Positions 25,287-33,703 of a stretch of 64,000 nucleotides of DNA are shown piece after piece; within the stretch, counting starts at the first letter, position 1; the number at the start of each line of letters is the position of its first letter. The notes under the pieces were generated by a model. That model did no database searches, had not been told where the DNA came from, and saw only the letters and a program-made list of their open reading frames with translations. The DNA lies in assembly GCF_900142175.1 (NCBI RefSeq), contig NZ_FQZX01000002.1, positions 353,317 to 417,316 on the forward strand. Direction: 5' to 3'. This DNA is from Maribacter aquivivus (GTDB lineage Bacteria > Bacteroidota > Bacteroidia > Flavobacteriales > Flavobacteriaceae). The position numbers and the translations under genes were made by a program.

Positions 25287-26402
25287 TTAGTCTTGCCAAT
25301 TATTAGCCCAATCTTTCCAAACCACATCTAGACCTTTACTTTTTAACATGGCGGTGATGTCTTCTGTTGGTCTTTCGTCTGATATTTCAAATTGCTCTAA
25401 AGATTCTGGTGCAACGGCATACCCACCAGGGTTGGTTTTAGACTCTGCGCTTATGGAGGTAATGCCCAAATTCACAATATTATTTCTGAACACCTCACTT
25501 TCACGAGTAGACATGGAGAGTTCTACATCTTCATCTAATAACCTAAAGGCACAGATGAGTTGTACCAAATCTGGGTCGGTCATTTCAACCTTTGGTTCCA
25601 ATCCTCCTGAATGGGGTCGTAATCTAGGAAACGATATGGAGTATTTAGTTTTCCAGTACGTCTTCTGTAAATACTTTAAATGTAATGCCGTAAAAAAGCT
25701 ATCTGCACGCCAATCTTCTAAGCCGAACAATGCGCCCAATCCTATTTTGTGAATTCCGGCTTTACCCAATCGGTCGGGAGTATCCAATCGAAAATCGAAA
25801 TTAGATTTCTTGCCTTTTGGGTGGTGCTTTTTATACTCCTCTCTATGGTAGGTTTCTTGATATACCAAAACGGCATACAGTCCATTTTCAATTAACAGCT
25901 CATATTCATCTTGCAATAAGGGTTGTACCTCTATGGTGATATTCGAAAATTTAGAACGAATTAACTGCAAGGCATTATTGAAGTAATCTACACCAACGGT
26001 TTTATTGGCTTCTCCTGTAACCAATAAAATATGGTCATAGCCTTTAGATTTTATATACGCTACTTCTTTTAAAATTTCAGCGTCGGTCAAGGTTCTACGT
26101 GGAATTTTATTGGTCATGCTAAAACCGCAGTAGGTACAAATGTTCTGGCATTCGTTACTTAAATACATGGGCGAATACATTTGTATGGTATTCCCAAAGC
26201 GCTTCTTGGTGAGTTGGCGACTCAATTGCGCCATTTGCTCCAAATAGGGTTTGGCAGCAGGCGATAGCAACGCTTTAAAGTCTTCTAAATCTCGCTTTGT
26301 GTTACTTAATGCGCGTAACACATCGTGCTCTGTTTTAGAAAAAATACTGGCTAGGGTATCATCCCAATTGTAAGTATCGAATAGGGTTTTGAAACTGCTC
26401 AT
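25287..26402 (-). CDS. thiH: 2-iminoacetate synthase ThiH (radical SAM)
   Basis: A 371-residue enzyme that cleaves tyrosine to dehydroglycine for thiazole formation. The radical-SAM cluster motif C-x3-C-x2-C is seen in NECQNICTYCGFS (about residue 85), followed by the SAM-binding region HILLVTGEANKTVG. The C-terminal BATS-like segment around LRLLDEDVELSMSTRESEVFRNN is typical of ThiH. It is the last gene of the thiamin operon, 4 bp after thiG. No thiF follows before the terminator, so ThiS adenylation must come from a gene elsewhere. Confidence 0.93.
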   Translation of the reverse strand: MSSFKTLFDTYNWDDTLASIFSKTEHDVLRALSNTKRDLEDFKALLSPAAKPYLEQMAQLSRQLTKKRFGNTIQMYSPMYLSNECQNICTYCGFSMTNKIPRRTLTDAEILKEVAYIKSKGYDHILLVTGEANKTVGVDYFNNALQLIRSKFSNITIEVQPLLQDEYELLIENGLYAVLVYQETYHREEYKKHHPKGKKSNFDFRLDTPDRLGKAGIHKIGLGALFGLEDWRADSFFTALHLKYLQKTYWKTKYSISFPRLRPHSGGLEPKVEMTDPDLVQLICAFRLLDEDVELSMSTRESEVFRNNIVNLGITSISAESKTNPGGYAVAPESLEQFEISDERPTEDITAMLKSKGLDVVWKDWANNWQD

Positions 26403-26406
26403 ACTT

Positions 26407-27171
26407 CTAATTCAAAAAACTGGTTAAGGGACTACTTGCTTCGGCTTTTTTATGCACTATAGGTGCCAGTTTCGCTTCAAAAGCCATTCTGCCAGCTGCT
26501 ACCGCCATTTTAAACGCTATGCCCATTGCAACAGGGTTTTGAGAAACGGCTATAGCCGTATTTACCAACACGGCATCTGCACCTAGCTCCATTGCAAAGG
26601 CTGCATGTGAAGGGGCACCAATACCGGCATCTACAATAACAGGCACATTGCTTTGGTCAATAATAATCTCTATAAATTCTTGTGTTCTTAATCCTTTATT
26701 ACTTCCTATGGGTGCACCTAAAGGCATTACACACTGCACACCAACTTCCTCTAATCGTTTACATAGCACAGGATCCGCATGTATATAAGGCATAACCACA
26801 AAACCTAGTTTCACTAGTTCTTCGGCAGCTTTTAGAGTTTCTATAGGATCGGGAAGCAGATATTTTGGATCGGGATGTATTTCTAATTTCACCCAATTGG
26901 TCTCTAAGGCTTCACGAGATAATTGAGCGGCAAAAACAGCTTCTTTTGCATTACGAACTCCCGAGGTATTGGGTAATAAATTAATGCGATTATGATTTAA
27001 ATGCCGTAGTATATCATCTTGCGCATCACCAACATCTACCCGTTTTAAGGCCACGGTCACCAATTCACTTTCTGATGCCAGTATGGCTTCTTTCATTACT
27101 TGCGACGAGCTAAATTTTCCCGTTCCCGTAAACAATCTTGAATTAAACTTCTTATCTGCTATCTGTAACAT
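26407..27171 (-). CDS. thiG: thiazole synthase ThiG
   Basis: A 254-residue TIM-barrel. [20 protein letters not shown] opens the protein. The Schiff-base lysine is in VTVALKRVD (near residue 45). [21 protein letters not shown] and [32 protein letters not shown] are canonical, the latter forming the phosphate site. ThiG condenses deoxyxylulose phosphate, ThiS-thiocarboxylate and dehydroglycine. It is 1 bp downstream of thiE and 4 bp upstream of thiH, consistent with coupled translation. Confidence 0.95.
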   Translation of the reverse strand: MLQIADKKFNSRLFTGTGKFSSSQVMKEAILASESELVTVALKRVDVGDAQDDILRHLNHNRINLLPNTSGVRNAKEAVFAAQLSREALETNWVKLEIHPDPKYLLPDPIETLKAAEELVKLGFVVMPYIHADPVLCKRLEEVGVQCVMPLGAPIGSNKGLRTQEFIEIIIDQSNVPVIVDAGIGAPSHAAFAMELGADAVLVNTAIAVSQNPVAMGIAFKMAVAAGRMAFEAKLAPIVHKKAEASSPLTSFLN

Positions 27172-27172
27172 C

Positions 27173-27826
27173 TTATTTTCTTTTTTCTTCGGATATCCAA
27201 CGTTGTTCTACTATTTCGCCACCATTGATGCGTTTCTTAAAATCTGGAATGCTATTAAAGTTGCGCGTTATTTCACCGGAAACTGCGATACCATGAATAC
27301 CCATTTTCATTAGTGCAGAAACATCATCTATAACAATACCACCTATGGCAATTACAGGAATAGCTGTTTTGAGTTCTTCGAATATGGTCAAATAACCGTT
27401 TATGCCCAATACGGGACTCAAATTCTCTTTGGTCTTCGTAAACCTGAAAGGTCCCATACCTATATAATCTACTTTTTTATGGATCAGATTTTTACAATCC
27501 TCCAATGTATTGGCGGTGCCACCAATGAGTTGCCAAGAAGCCAGCTCTTTTCTTGCTATAGTAGGGCAGGAGTCTAATTTACCTAAATGCACACCATCTG
27601 CTTTTACCGCAGCGGCAATTTTATAGTGATCGTTAATGATTAATTGTACCTGAAACTTTGATGTTATTTCTCGTGCTTGTTGTGCGGTTTCAAGTACTAC
27701 TTTTTCTGGCTGATTTTTTAAACGCAATTGCACCAATTCCGCTCCAGAAGAACACGCTTTCTGAATATTTTCTAAGTGTTCTTTAGGGGTACTGCCTTGT
27801 GATATATAATGTAATGTTGGTATCAT
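27173..27826 (-). CDS. thiE: thiamin-phosphate synthase ThiE
   Basis: A 217-residue TIM-barrel with the expected catalytic motifs: QLRLK (pyrophosphate Arg and Lys), [24 protein letters not shown] (two Asp metal ligands), QLIGGTANT and YIGMGPF, and the phosphate-binding VIAIGGI. It joins HMP-pyrophosphate and thiazole phosphate. It lies between a second TenI-like gene and thiG in the riboswitch-controlled operon. The solitary paralogue at 19851-20501 is a close relative without these residues. Confidence 0.93.
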   Translation of the reverse strand: MIPTLHYISQGSTPKEHLENIQKACSSGAELVQLRLKNQPEKVVLETAQQAREITSKFQVQLIINDHYKIAAAVKADGVHLGKLDSCPTIARKELASWQLIGGTANTLEDCKNLIHKKVDYIGMGPFRFTKTKENLSPVLGINGYLTIFEELKTAIPVIAIGGIVIDDVSALMKMGIHGIAVSGEITRNFNSIPDFKKRINGGEIVEQRWISEEKRK

Positions 27827-27847
27827 TTAGATTCTTTACTTAAAAGC

Positions 27848-28483
27848 TTAATTCATGCTATTTCTATTTGAAGTTTTCTTCTCCTCAATCCATGCCGCTT
27901 CATATTGCTTTTTCAAGGCTATGAAGCTTTCAACAGGGTTTTCCATATTCCAGACGCCACCTAAGACACCAATACCTTTAAAACCGAGCTTTAGTGTTTG
28001 TTGTACTGTTTTATCAGTGATTCCGCCCATGCCCACGATTAACTTTTCACTTTGGTTGACGTCAAAACCCTTGCCTTCATAACCCTGTTTAGAGATGGAA
28101 GAAAACACGGGACTCAGTAAATGATAATCAAATTCAAACTCACAATCTTCTAATACCTCTGGATCGTGAAAAGAAGAACTTATGGTCTTACCGTACATAT
28201 CTAAACTTTTAAAATACTGCCCGGGATTATCAATATGGTCTATTCTTTTTTGCTCTTGAAAATGCACGCCTTTTAAATCATATTCATTGATCAACTCATG
28301 AAAAAGGTGTACTACAATTCTATTGTGATATTTAGTATCTATTAGATTTAAATAATCGCAATGTTCTTGATAGTCTTTAAATGGTTTTCTCAAATGATAA
28401 TATGCCAAACCTTGTTGAAACAACTGATGGAGTATTTCAATTTCGTTAGGGATATCATTTTCTGGTGCTATTAATACGATCAT
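27848..28483 (-). CDS. second ThiE/TenI-family protein of the thiamin operon
   Basis: A 211-residue TIM-barrel with only the outline of ThiE: LAYYHLRKPFKDYQEHCDYL (the R-K of the pyrophosphate loop), RIVVHLFHELINEYDLKGVHFQEQK, GKTISSSFHDPEVLEDCEFEFDYHLLSPVF and IVGMGGITDKT. The IND metal motif is absent (VVHLFHE). Bacteroidota thiamin operons commonly carry two such genes; this one is likely TenI-like (thiazole aromatase or accessory) rather than a true synthase. It starts 73 bp after thiS and ends 21 bp before thiE. Confidence 0.8.
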   Translation of the reverse strand: MIVLIAPENDIPNEIEILHQLFQQGLAYYHLRKPFKDYQEHCDYLNLIDTKYHNRIVVHLFHELINEYDLKGVHFQEQKRIDHIDNPGQYFKSLDMYGKTISSSFHDPEVLEDCEFEFDYHLLSPVFSSISKQGYEGKGFDVNQSEKLIVGMGGITDKTVQQTLKLGFKGIGVLGGVWNMENPVESFIALKKQYEAAWIEEKKTSNRNSMN

Positions 28484-28556
28484 TTTTGTGATTTAAGTAT
28501 TGTAATGGAAATCCTTTTGCTTCATGTGGATAAACTGGGAATAGAAAGCCTGATTT

Positions 28557-28760
28557 TCAACCCCCTTGAGTAGCTCTAATGACCAATACTTCATCACTCT
28601 CGTTCAGTGTTTTGGTATGCCACTCTGTTTTGGTGATAATGTTCTCATTTACCGCCACGGCTATTCCGTTGACAGAAATATCCAATCCTTTAATGATTTC
28701 ATCTAATGTAGTGTTCGGCTTGAATAGGTGAGTGGTGTTGTTTACTTTAATGTGTATCAT
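28557..28760 (-). CDS. thiS: sulfur carrier protein ThiS
   Basis: A 67-residue ubiquitin-fold protein ending in the obligatory GG (VIRATQGG), which is adenylated and converted to a thiocarboxylate to donate sulfur to thiazole. Internal residues LDISVNGIAVAVNENII and WHTKTLNESDEVLVI match the family. It is the first gene after the TPP riboswitch. In most flavobacterial operons thiC follows; here it does not. Confidence 0.95.
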   Translation of the reverse strand: MIHIKVNNTTHLFKPNTTLDEIIKGLDISVNGIAVAVNENIITKTEWHTKTLNESDEVLVIRATQGG

Positions 28761-28841
28761 CTTTTCAATTAGTTTATCAATGCGTAAAACGCAACAATGA
28801 TTTTAATTTTGATGTAAACAGAAAGAGTAAATAATGAAATG

Positions 28842-28882
28842 AAAAAAGGAAAGTACAGGTTGTTGATCCTGATAACTTTTCC
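28842..28882 (-). terminator. hairpin with U-tract downstream of the TPP aptamer
   Basis: On the minus strand the segment GGAAAAGT...CAGG-loop-CCTG...ACTTTCC can fold into an interrupted stem followed by six T (28842-28847). Its 5' arm overlaps the 3' strand of the aptamer P1 stem, which is the geometry of a transcriptional expression platform. Confidence 0.6.
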
Positions 28883-28952
28883 CTACGTTGATATTAATCA
28901 AATCAGGTTCTAAGGATATTTCTCAAACTATGAAATAGCTACTCCTAAAGTT
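28874..28952 (-). promoter_or_regulatory. TPP riboswitch (THI element)
   Basis: Read on the minus strand: P1 arms AACTTT (at 28947-28952) and AAAGTT (at 28874-28879); a TTTGAGA segment in place of the usual CTGAGA; then CCTTAGAACCTGATTTG, the conserved pyrimidine-sensing loop; then ATATCAACGTAGGGAA, the conserved 3' element. It lies 114 bp upstream of thiS and senses thiamin pyrophosphate to control the thi operon. Confidence 0.92.
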
Positions 28953-29176
28953 TACTTCGCTAATGTAAGAATTTGAAGACGAACATGTGCTTTTAAACTT
29001 CAGAATGTTGATTAATTTATAGCTACAAGCGTTTTATGAAATAATCGGCAATTATACCATACTTATCATATAAGTCTTATCATTAGCCCCAGTAGTTTCA
29101 TTGCTAATTTTATCTAAAAACGCTAAAAAGTATAAATGAGTTACAGTAATTTTGTAGTTCATATAATTACAGCATA

Positions 29177-29776
29177 TTGCTAGAAAAAAGAAATCAATTA
29201 CCCCAAGAGCAATTTATAGATGAAGAAAACTTCATTTATTGTTTAGAAGGCGTTCAAGACATAGAAACAGATAAGGTTACCGAAGCTCAAGAAAGCTTGG
29301 AGCAACTGGCCATGAAATACGGTATTTCCAGTATCTACAAAACATGTGATACCATTGAAGGATTAGAAGATAGCTTAAATGCCCTGGTCTTAGATGATCA
29401 CAATTTTAAGGACTATGAAATCATCTATTTGGTGATGCATGGTGAAGCCAACAGTATTTGCTTAAACGATTACTATTATACCTTACAGGAAATTGCAGAG
29501 CTATTTGAAGGCCGATTGAAAGGAAAGATTTTACATTTCTCCAACGCAAAAATTCTTGATTTAGACGAAGAGGAATCGCAATACTTTTTAGATATCACTG
29601 GCGCAAAAGCTGTATCTGGTTATGGCAATGCATTTAACGGAGTAAGTAGCGCTAACCTTGATAAGGCTTTCTTTAACTTATTTAAAGAAGATGATGATAT
29701 GTTTGAAGTGGTAGAAGAGCTACACCAAAGACATTACAATGTCTGTAAACTACTAGATTTTAGATTGTATTATTAA
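29177..29776 (+). CDS. DUF6642-like protein
   Basis: A 199-residue cytoplasmic protein. ENFIYCLEGVQD near the N-terminus, IIYLVMHGEANSICLNDYYYTLQEIAELFEGRLKGKILHFSNAKILDLDEEES in the middle and ISGYGN-like AVSGYGNAF match the DUF6642 group. A strand ending in HGE followed by a second strand ending in HFSN resembles the layout of caspase-like folds, but the position where Cys would stand is Ala in HFSNAKIL, so activity is doubtful. No ATG is available: the frame opens at 29150 and TTG at 29177 is the best start. A decayed copy of its 3' end lies at 37222-37351. Confidence 0.68.
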   Translation: MLEKRNQLPQEQFIDEENFIYCLEGVQDIETDKVTEAQESLEQLAMKYGISSIYKTCDTIEGLEDSLNALVLDDHNFKDYEIIYLVMHGEANSICLNDYYYTLQEIAELFEGRLKGKILHFSNAKILDLDEEESQYFLDITGAKAVSGYGNAFNGVSSANLDKAFFNLFKEDDDMFEVVEELHQRHYNVCKLLDFRLYY

Positions 29777-29816
29777 ATCTACTTTCAACACATTTATCAA
29801 AATAGAACTACAAATT

Positions 29817-30623
29817 TTATAGCAGCTGCTTTCTTAAAAATTGGTCATCATACCTTCTTTTAAAAGGAAGTATATGTTGCTTCGCTCTATAGTTCTTGGT
29901 CTCTAGAATACTATTGAAACCACAGCCAGTGAAGATTTTAGTAGCGTTCTCTAATACCTCGTCTTCAATACGAGTACCTTTAATACTGCTAGTATTTTCA
30001 CGGATAATATGTGCTGGAATTTTTGAAAATGAACAGATATAAATGTGTTCATCTGTACGATATAATAAGGCTTGTTTGTACAATAATAAAACCTCTTCTA
30101 AGGGCGAAGAATGTATGACCAAAAAATAAGGTTTTTCAAGCGCTAGCTCGTTCAACTTTTCTCTCGGTTTTATTAATAAAGAAAACGGAATTACCTTCTT
30201 GTACCTGTAATTGGTTAAGGTAATTCCGTTTTCTAATGTGTAGATAATATCATAATCCGGACACGTGTATTTTTCAAAGTAGGCTTTGTTTAAAATGCGC
30301 CCCAGTAATACGGTCTTTACGAAATGAAGATCAGAAAAGCTCTTTTCAAGTTCGCCATAAAACCCTGCAGGAAACACATCAACAACAAACGTATTGATCT
30401 TATGTTCCTTTATACAGTTTAGCAGAAACCGGTTGAAATGAACCTGGTCCTTAAAAAATGCATCTTCTTTGTATAACGTTTTTATGTTTTTAGGTACCTG
30501 ATCATGAAAAACAGAGTTCGTTACTAACACGCAATCTTCTAAGGGAATTTCCTGTGTGTATATAAAATTAAGGACCCTATTTATATGCCCAAAACCAGCA
30601 CCATAAACATAAAATAAATACAC
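29817..30623 (-). CDS. GT-B-type glycosyltransferase-like protein
   Basis: A 268-residue protein. The N-terminal motif FYVYGAGFGHINRVLNFI is the glycine loop of GT1/GT28 (MurG-like) enzymes, and the C-terminal TKIFTGCGFNSILETKNY is the donor-side loop where nucleotide-sugar enzymes have GCGFNSxxE. It is shorter than MurG (~360), so the middle is compact. The acceptor is unknown. It is the last gene of the seven-gene minus-strand operon, overlapping the preceding stop by 1 bp, and converges with the DUF6642-like gene. Confidence 0.68.
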   Translation of the reverse strand: MYLFYVYGAGFGHINRVLNFIYTQEIPLEDCVLVTNSVFHDQVPKNIKTLYKEDAFFKDQVHFNRFLLNCIKEHKINTFVVDVFPAGFYGELEKSFSDLHFVKTVLLGRILNKAYFEKYTCPDYDIIYTLENGITLTNYRYKKVIPFSLLIKPREKLNELALEKPYFLVIHSSPLEEVLLLYKQALLYRTDEHIYICSFSKIPAHIIRENTSSIKGTRIEDEVLENATKIFTGCGFNSILETKNYRAKQHILPFKRRYDDQFLRKQLL

Positions 30624-31237
30624 TATATCTTATTTAATAATTCGGCTATAATGAACATTTTATGCTCATTAGGTATCTCGTCTATTGCCAAAATAGCATA
30701 CACATAACTTTGTTGGTTAGAAGAAAGTTTAAAAGCTTCGGTATCATTTACCTTAACACTATTTCCTTCAATATTAACCCTGTACAGCTCTTCTTCATTA
30801 CGTTTTACCTTAATTTTATCATCATAAGGTCTTACTTCAAAAGCATTTTCATTCTCTTCATTATCAGAGATTTTTACTTTGTCTGGGTATATTTTAATCT
30901 TCCATAATAAATCAGAATCGGCATCTCTTAATTTGAAGCTTTCTTCTTTAAACTTTACTTCATACTTCATTTGTCCGTTTGCATAGAACTTATGCTTGTC
31001 TGGCTTACTTTTAAAAGTATAGTTTGTATTGTTCGCTACTATTTTAATTGGAGACAGGTTAAAACCTCCTATTACAGCTCCATCAGCTGTTGTAATTGAC
31101 ATGTCAAGGTTTTCTGTAGATGCACTAGCAGAAGTACTTGTTGTGGTGTCTGTGCCGTTAGATGAGTTCTTGTTTTCTGTTTTACAACCTACCAATAAAA
31201 GTAGTGTTAGTACAAAAATAATGTGTGTTTTTCTCAT
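30623..31237 (-). CDS. lipoprotein of the LemA/glycosyltransferase operon
   Basis: A 204-residue protein with a lipobox (LLLLVGCKTENK, Cys 18), a Ser/Thr-rich spacer to residue 45 and a beta-rich domain containing FYANGQMKYEVKFK, ADSDLLWKIKIYPDKVKIS and EELYRVNIEGNSVKV. I recognise no named family. It overlaps the upstream glycosyltransferase gene by 4 bp and the downstream one by 1 bp, so all are translationally coupled. It is likely attached to the outer or inner membrane facing the periplasm. Confidence 0.7.
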   Translation of the reverse strand: MRKTHIIFVLTLLLLVGCKTENKNSSNGTDTTTSTSASASTENLDMSITTADGAVIGGFNLSPIKIVANNTNYTFKSKPDKHKFYANGQMKYEVKFKEESFKLRDADSDLLWKIKIYPDKVKISDNEENENAFEVRPYDDKIKVKRNEEELYRVNIEGNSVKVNDTEAFKLSSNQQSYVYAILAIDEIPNEHKMFIIAELLNKI

Positions 31238-32337
31238 GGTTTTAGAATGTTTATGTAGTTTGATATTTCTATTTCTTCGGTATAATTCGTTTTAATTTTC
31301 TGAAACAATGCATCGCACATCTGTTCTTTTTCAGAAGGTGTCATTTTATGTATTTGCAATAAGATGTCTAACAGTTCATTTGCCTGTAAAGGATTGAATA
31401 AAAATCCATCCTCTTTAGTACTGATTACATCTTTTATTCCTCCAACATTTGCACCGATTACAATATTTTTAGTTGCTGCCGCTTCTAATAAAACATTAGG
31501 CATACCGTCGTAAAAAGATGGTATAGCAACGATTCCAACTGCATTGTAAAATGATATCAGTTCGTTCTGGTTAGCAAAAGCATAAAACTGAACATTGATA
31601 TCTAAATTTAAAATATGTGTTTTTGTTTCCTCGTCTAAATCACCAATTAAACACAGTACGTAATCCTTTTTATATGGAAATCTAGCAAAGGTTTCTACAA
31701 AATTTATAACCCCTTTTTTGGCTTTTAATTGCCCTACAAAAGCAATAGGTATTTTAGAATTGAACGATTGTTTTAGACCTTCTATACTTTTAAGGTGACT
31801 TTTAGCGGGTTTCCATAGGTCAACGTTAATTCCGTTTTGTGTAAAATAGGTGTTGCTATGAGAAACAAGACTGTCAATTTTTTCTCTTTTCTCTTTGGTT
31901 ACCGTAAAAATATAGCGGGAGTTTTCAAGTGCGTATAAGAGATGGTTTCTCTTTTTTGAAAAAATACCTTCATCAAAATCATTACCTCTAATAAAAGTAA
32001 TCAAGGGTTTCTGTATCCATTTAGATAAAATGGGTCCAATATTAAGCGGTAGGTTACCGCCAAAAACACCAATATGTGTAAGTGAATCTAGAAAGGGGAG
32101 TTGCTGAATAAACTCAGATGCTAGTGATAATGTAAACTCCTCTGAGCGTTCTATAGGCACTGCAGAATAGGTTCCTTTTACAACAGTATCAGTATTGAAT
32201 TTCTTCTTTCTATTTGTGAAATGAACGACATGCACCTGTATTCCATTTCTTTTGAAATTACGTACCAAACGATCACAAGAAACGGCCATACCACCTTTAT
32301 TAGGCGGATAATTTTGAGTGATTAACAGTACATTCAT
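31234..32337 (-). CDS. glycosyltransferase family 4 protein
   Basis: A 367-residue GT-B enzyme. The N-terminus VLLITQNYPPNKGGMAVSCDRLVRNF is the GT4 acceptor-domain opening, the linker region has IPIAFVGQLKAKKGVINFV, and the donor domain has GIVAIPSFYDGMPNVLLEAAATKN, containing the E-x7-E nucleotide-sugar motif. It transfers a sugar from a nucleotide donor at the cytoplasmic face. It overlaps the zinc-ribbon gene by 1 bp and the lipoprotein gene by 4 bp. Confidence 0.86.
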   Translation of the reverse strand: MNVLLITQNYPPNKGGMAVSCDRLVRNFKRNGIQVHVVHFTNRKKKFNTDTVVKGTYSAVPIERSEEFTLSLASEFIQQLPFLDSLTHIGVFGGNLPLNIGPILSKWIQKPLITFIRGNDFDEGIFSKKRNHLLYALENSRYIFTVTKEKREKIDSLVSHSNTYFTQNGINVDLWKPAKSHLKSIEGLKQSFNSKIPIAFVGQLKAKKGVINFVETFARFPYKKDYVLCLIGDLDEETKTHILNLDINVQFYAFANQNELISFYNAVGIVAIPSFYDGMPNVLLEAAATKNIVIGANVGGIKDVISTKEDGFLFNPLQANELLDILLQIHKMTPSEKEQMCDALFQKIKTNYTEEIEISNYINILKP

Positions 32338-32744
32338 TAACTATCAAAATAAGATCCATCATCAGAATCATCATGCAAGAAAACCGTAGAACTGCTATCA
32401 AATAAACTACCATAATCATCTGCCATAAATACCATATACGGGTATTCTGCATGAAAACGATTGATCATTTTTCTTCTCCATACTGATCTATCTTTAGAAT
32501 AGAGTTCAATATCATTGGTTAGTCGTGCATCGAATTCTACAAAGCAACTAATACATAATATGGCGTTCTTTTTTCTATAAACCTCAGGTCCACTATTTTG
32601 ACTTATAATTTTGTTGGCTTTAAACGCATGTATATTACACACATTTTTCTTGCATTTCTCGCAAACTACGGTCGGATTATTTTCGCAATTGCGAACTACA
32701 AATAGTCCTGTAAATTCTTCGCAACGTATTTTATTTTCTTCCAT
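32337..32744 (-). CDS. small protein with zinc-binding cysteine clusters
   Basis: A 135-residue protein, family not recognised. The Cys/His arrangement C-ENNPTVV-C-EK-C-KKNV-C-NI-H, then ILCISC near residue 75, is that of a B-box or MYND-like zinc site (two C-x2-C pairs plus His). The C-terminus is strongly acidic (SDDGSYFDS). Such proteins serve in protein-protein contacts. It is encoded between a membrane protein and a glycosyltransferase with gaps of 4 bp and an overlap of 1 bp, so it probably belongs to the same assembly. Confidence 0.62.
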   Translation of the reverse strand: MEENKIRCEEFTGLFVVRNCENNPTVVCEKCKKNVCNIHAFKANKIISQNSGPEVYRKKNAILCISCFVEFDARLTNDIELYSKDRSVWRRKMINRFHAEYPYMVFMADDYGSLFDSSSTVFLHDDSDDGSYFDS

Positions 32745-32748
32745 AAGA

Positions 32749-33702
32749 TTAAGCGCTAGGTGTTACACAACTGTAGCAGGTGTTGATCAGGTTAATAACT
32801 TCTAAAGAGAAATAATCTACAGCAAATGAGGAAATGCTACTTTCTTCATACGGATTGTATTGATCCGGATTTTCTTTTTTGACATCGAATTTTCGGTATA
32901 CCTTAAATACGTAATACTGATCATCTTCAGCAAAGCTTATTTGAGAAGTATCAATTGTTGGGTTTAATTGGTATTTGTGCTTAGGTATTTTCATTTTAAT
33001 AGTAAAAGGGTATGCAGCCCTATACTTATGTTTTGTTTTTCTTTTACCAGAACTACCTCTTTTTTTGATGATACGCTTTCTTGTTCTTTCGCTAAACTGA
33101 AAGAATATTAACGATTCATCATTAAAGAAACAGGACCCTTTACTAATGACCCGCTCATAATTTTTTTCTACGCCAGATATAAACCCTCTAGATTCACTAG
33201 TGTACGATTCATTCTTAATTAGGTTTTCATCTGTAACCGTATCTTTTACATTCGCCTCTAGTGCTATTTTAGAATCTAACTGCAAGTCTTCTTCTATCAA
33301 GGTAAACAAGGCAGAAAAGTAATCGGCAAAAAAATCAAAACCTTCTGTAAAATTCTTTTTAAATTTTCTGTTCGTTCTGTAAGTCGTGATAATTGCAATA
33401 ATTATCCCCGGAAAAACCAGTACCCCTAGCGCACCGGGTATTATACCTAAAGAAGGAGAAATAGACGATAGTGGAATTGTAACAAAAGAACCTACGAATA
33501 TGCCAAGAAAAATGAACCATGTATTTTTTATCCTTTTATTTTTAAATTCTCGGGCTATTTCTCGTTGCATTACACAGGCCCTAAAAAAACGAATCCATTT
33601 TACAGGTGTTTTTTTAGAATTAAAACCACGGTGTAAGTGCGCTCTTTCTATAGGGGCTCCTATATATTGTTCTTTATTTAATACATTGCCTTGTCTATCC
33701 AT
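32749..33702 (-). CDS. membrane protein of the LemA/glycosyltransferase operon
   Basis: A 317-residue protein, family unknown. A cytoplasmic N-terminus with basic residues precedes two hydrophobic segments (about 62-80 and 88-108, FIFLGIFVGSFVTIPL and LGVLVFPGIIIAIITTY). After these come a soluble domain (110-300) and a C-terminus ending CYSCVTPSA with a C-x2-C pair. The block RTRKRIIKKRGSSGKRKTKHKYR is very basic. The gene begins 1 bp after the upstream GT4 gene. It may anchor the complex to the membrane; that is inference from gene order. Confidence 0.6.
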   Translation of the reverse strand: MDRQGNVLNKEQYIGAPIERAHLHRGFNSKKTPVKWIRFFRACVMQREIAREFKNKRIKNTWFIFLGIFVGSFVTIPLSSISPSLGIIPGALGVLVFPGIIIAIITTYRTNRKFKKNFTEGFDFFADYFSALFTLIEEDLQLDSKIALEANVKDTVTDENLIKNESYTSESRGFISGVEKNYERVISKGSCFFNDESLIFFQFSERTRKRIIKKRGSSGKRKTKHKYRAAYPFTIKMKIPKHKYQLNPTIDTSQISFAEDDQYYVFKVYRKFDVKKENPDQYNPYEESSISSFAVDYFSLEVINLINTCYSCVTPSA

Positions 33703-33703
33703 A

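Noticed and set aside
25348..25752. 134-codon plus-strand frame opposite thiH
   Set aside because: Wholly antisense to a well-supported thiH with intact radical-SAM motifs; a shadow frame.
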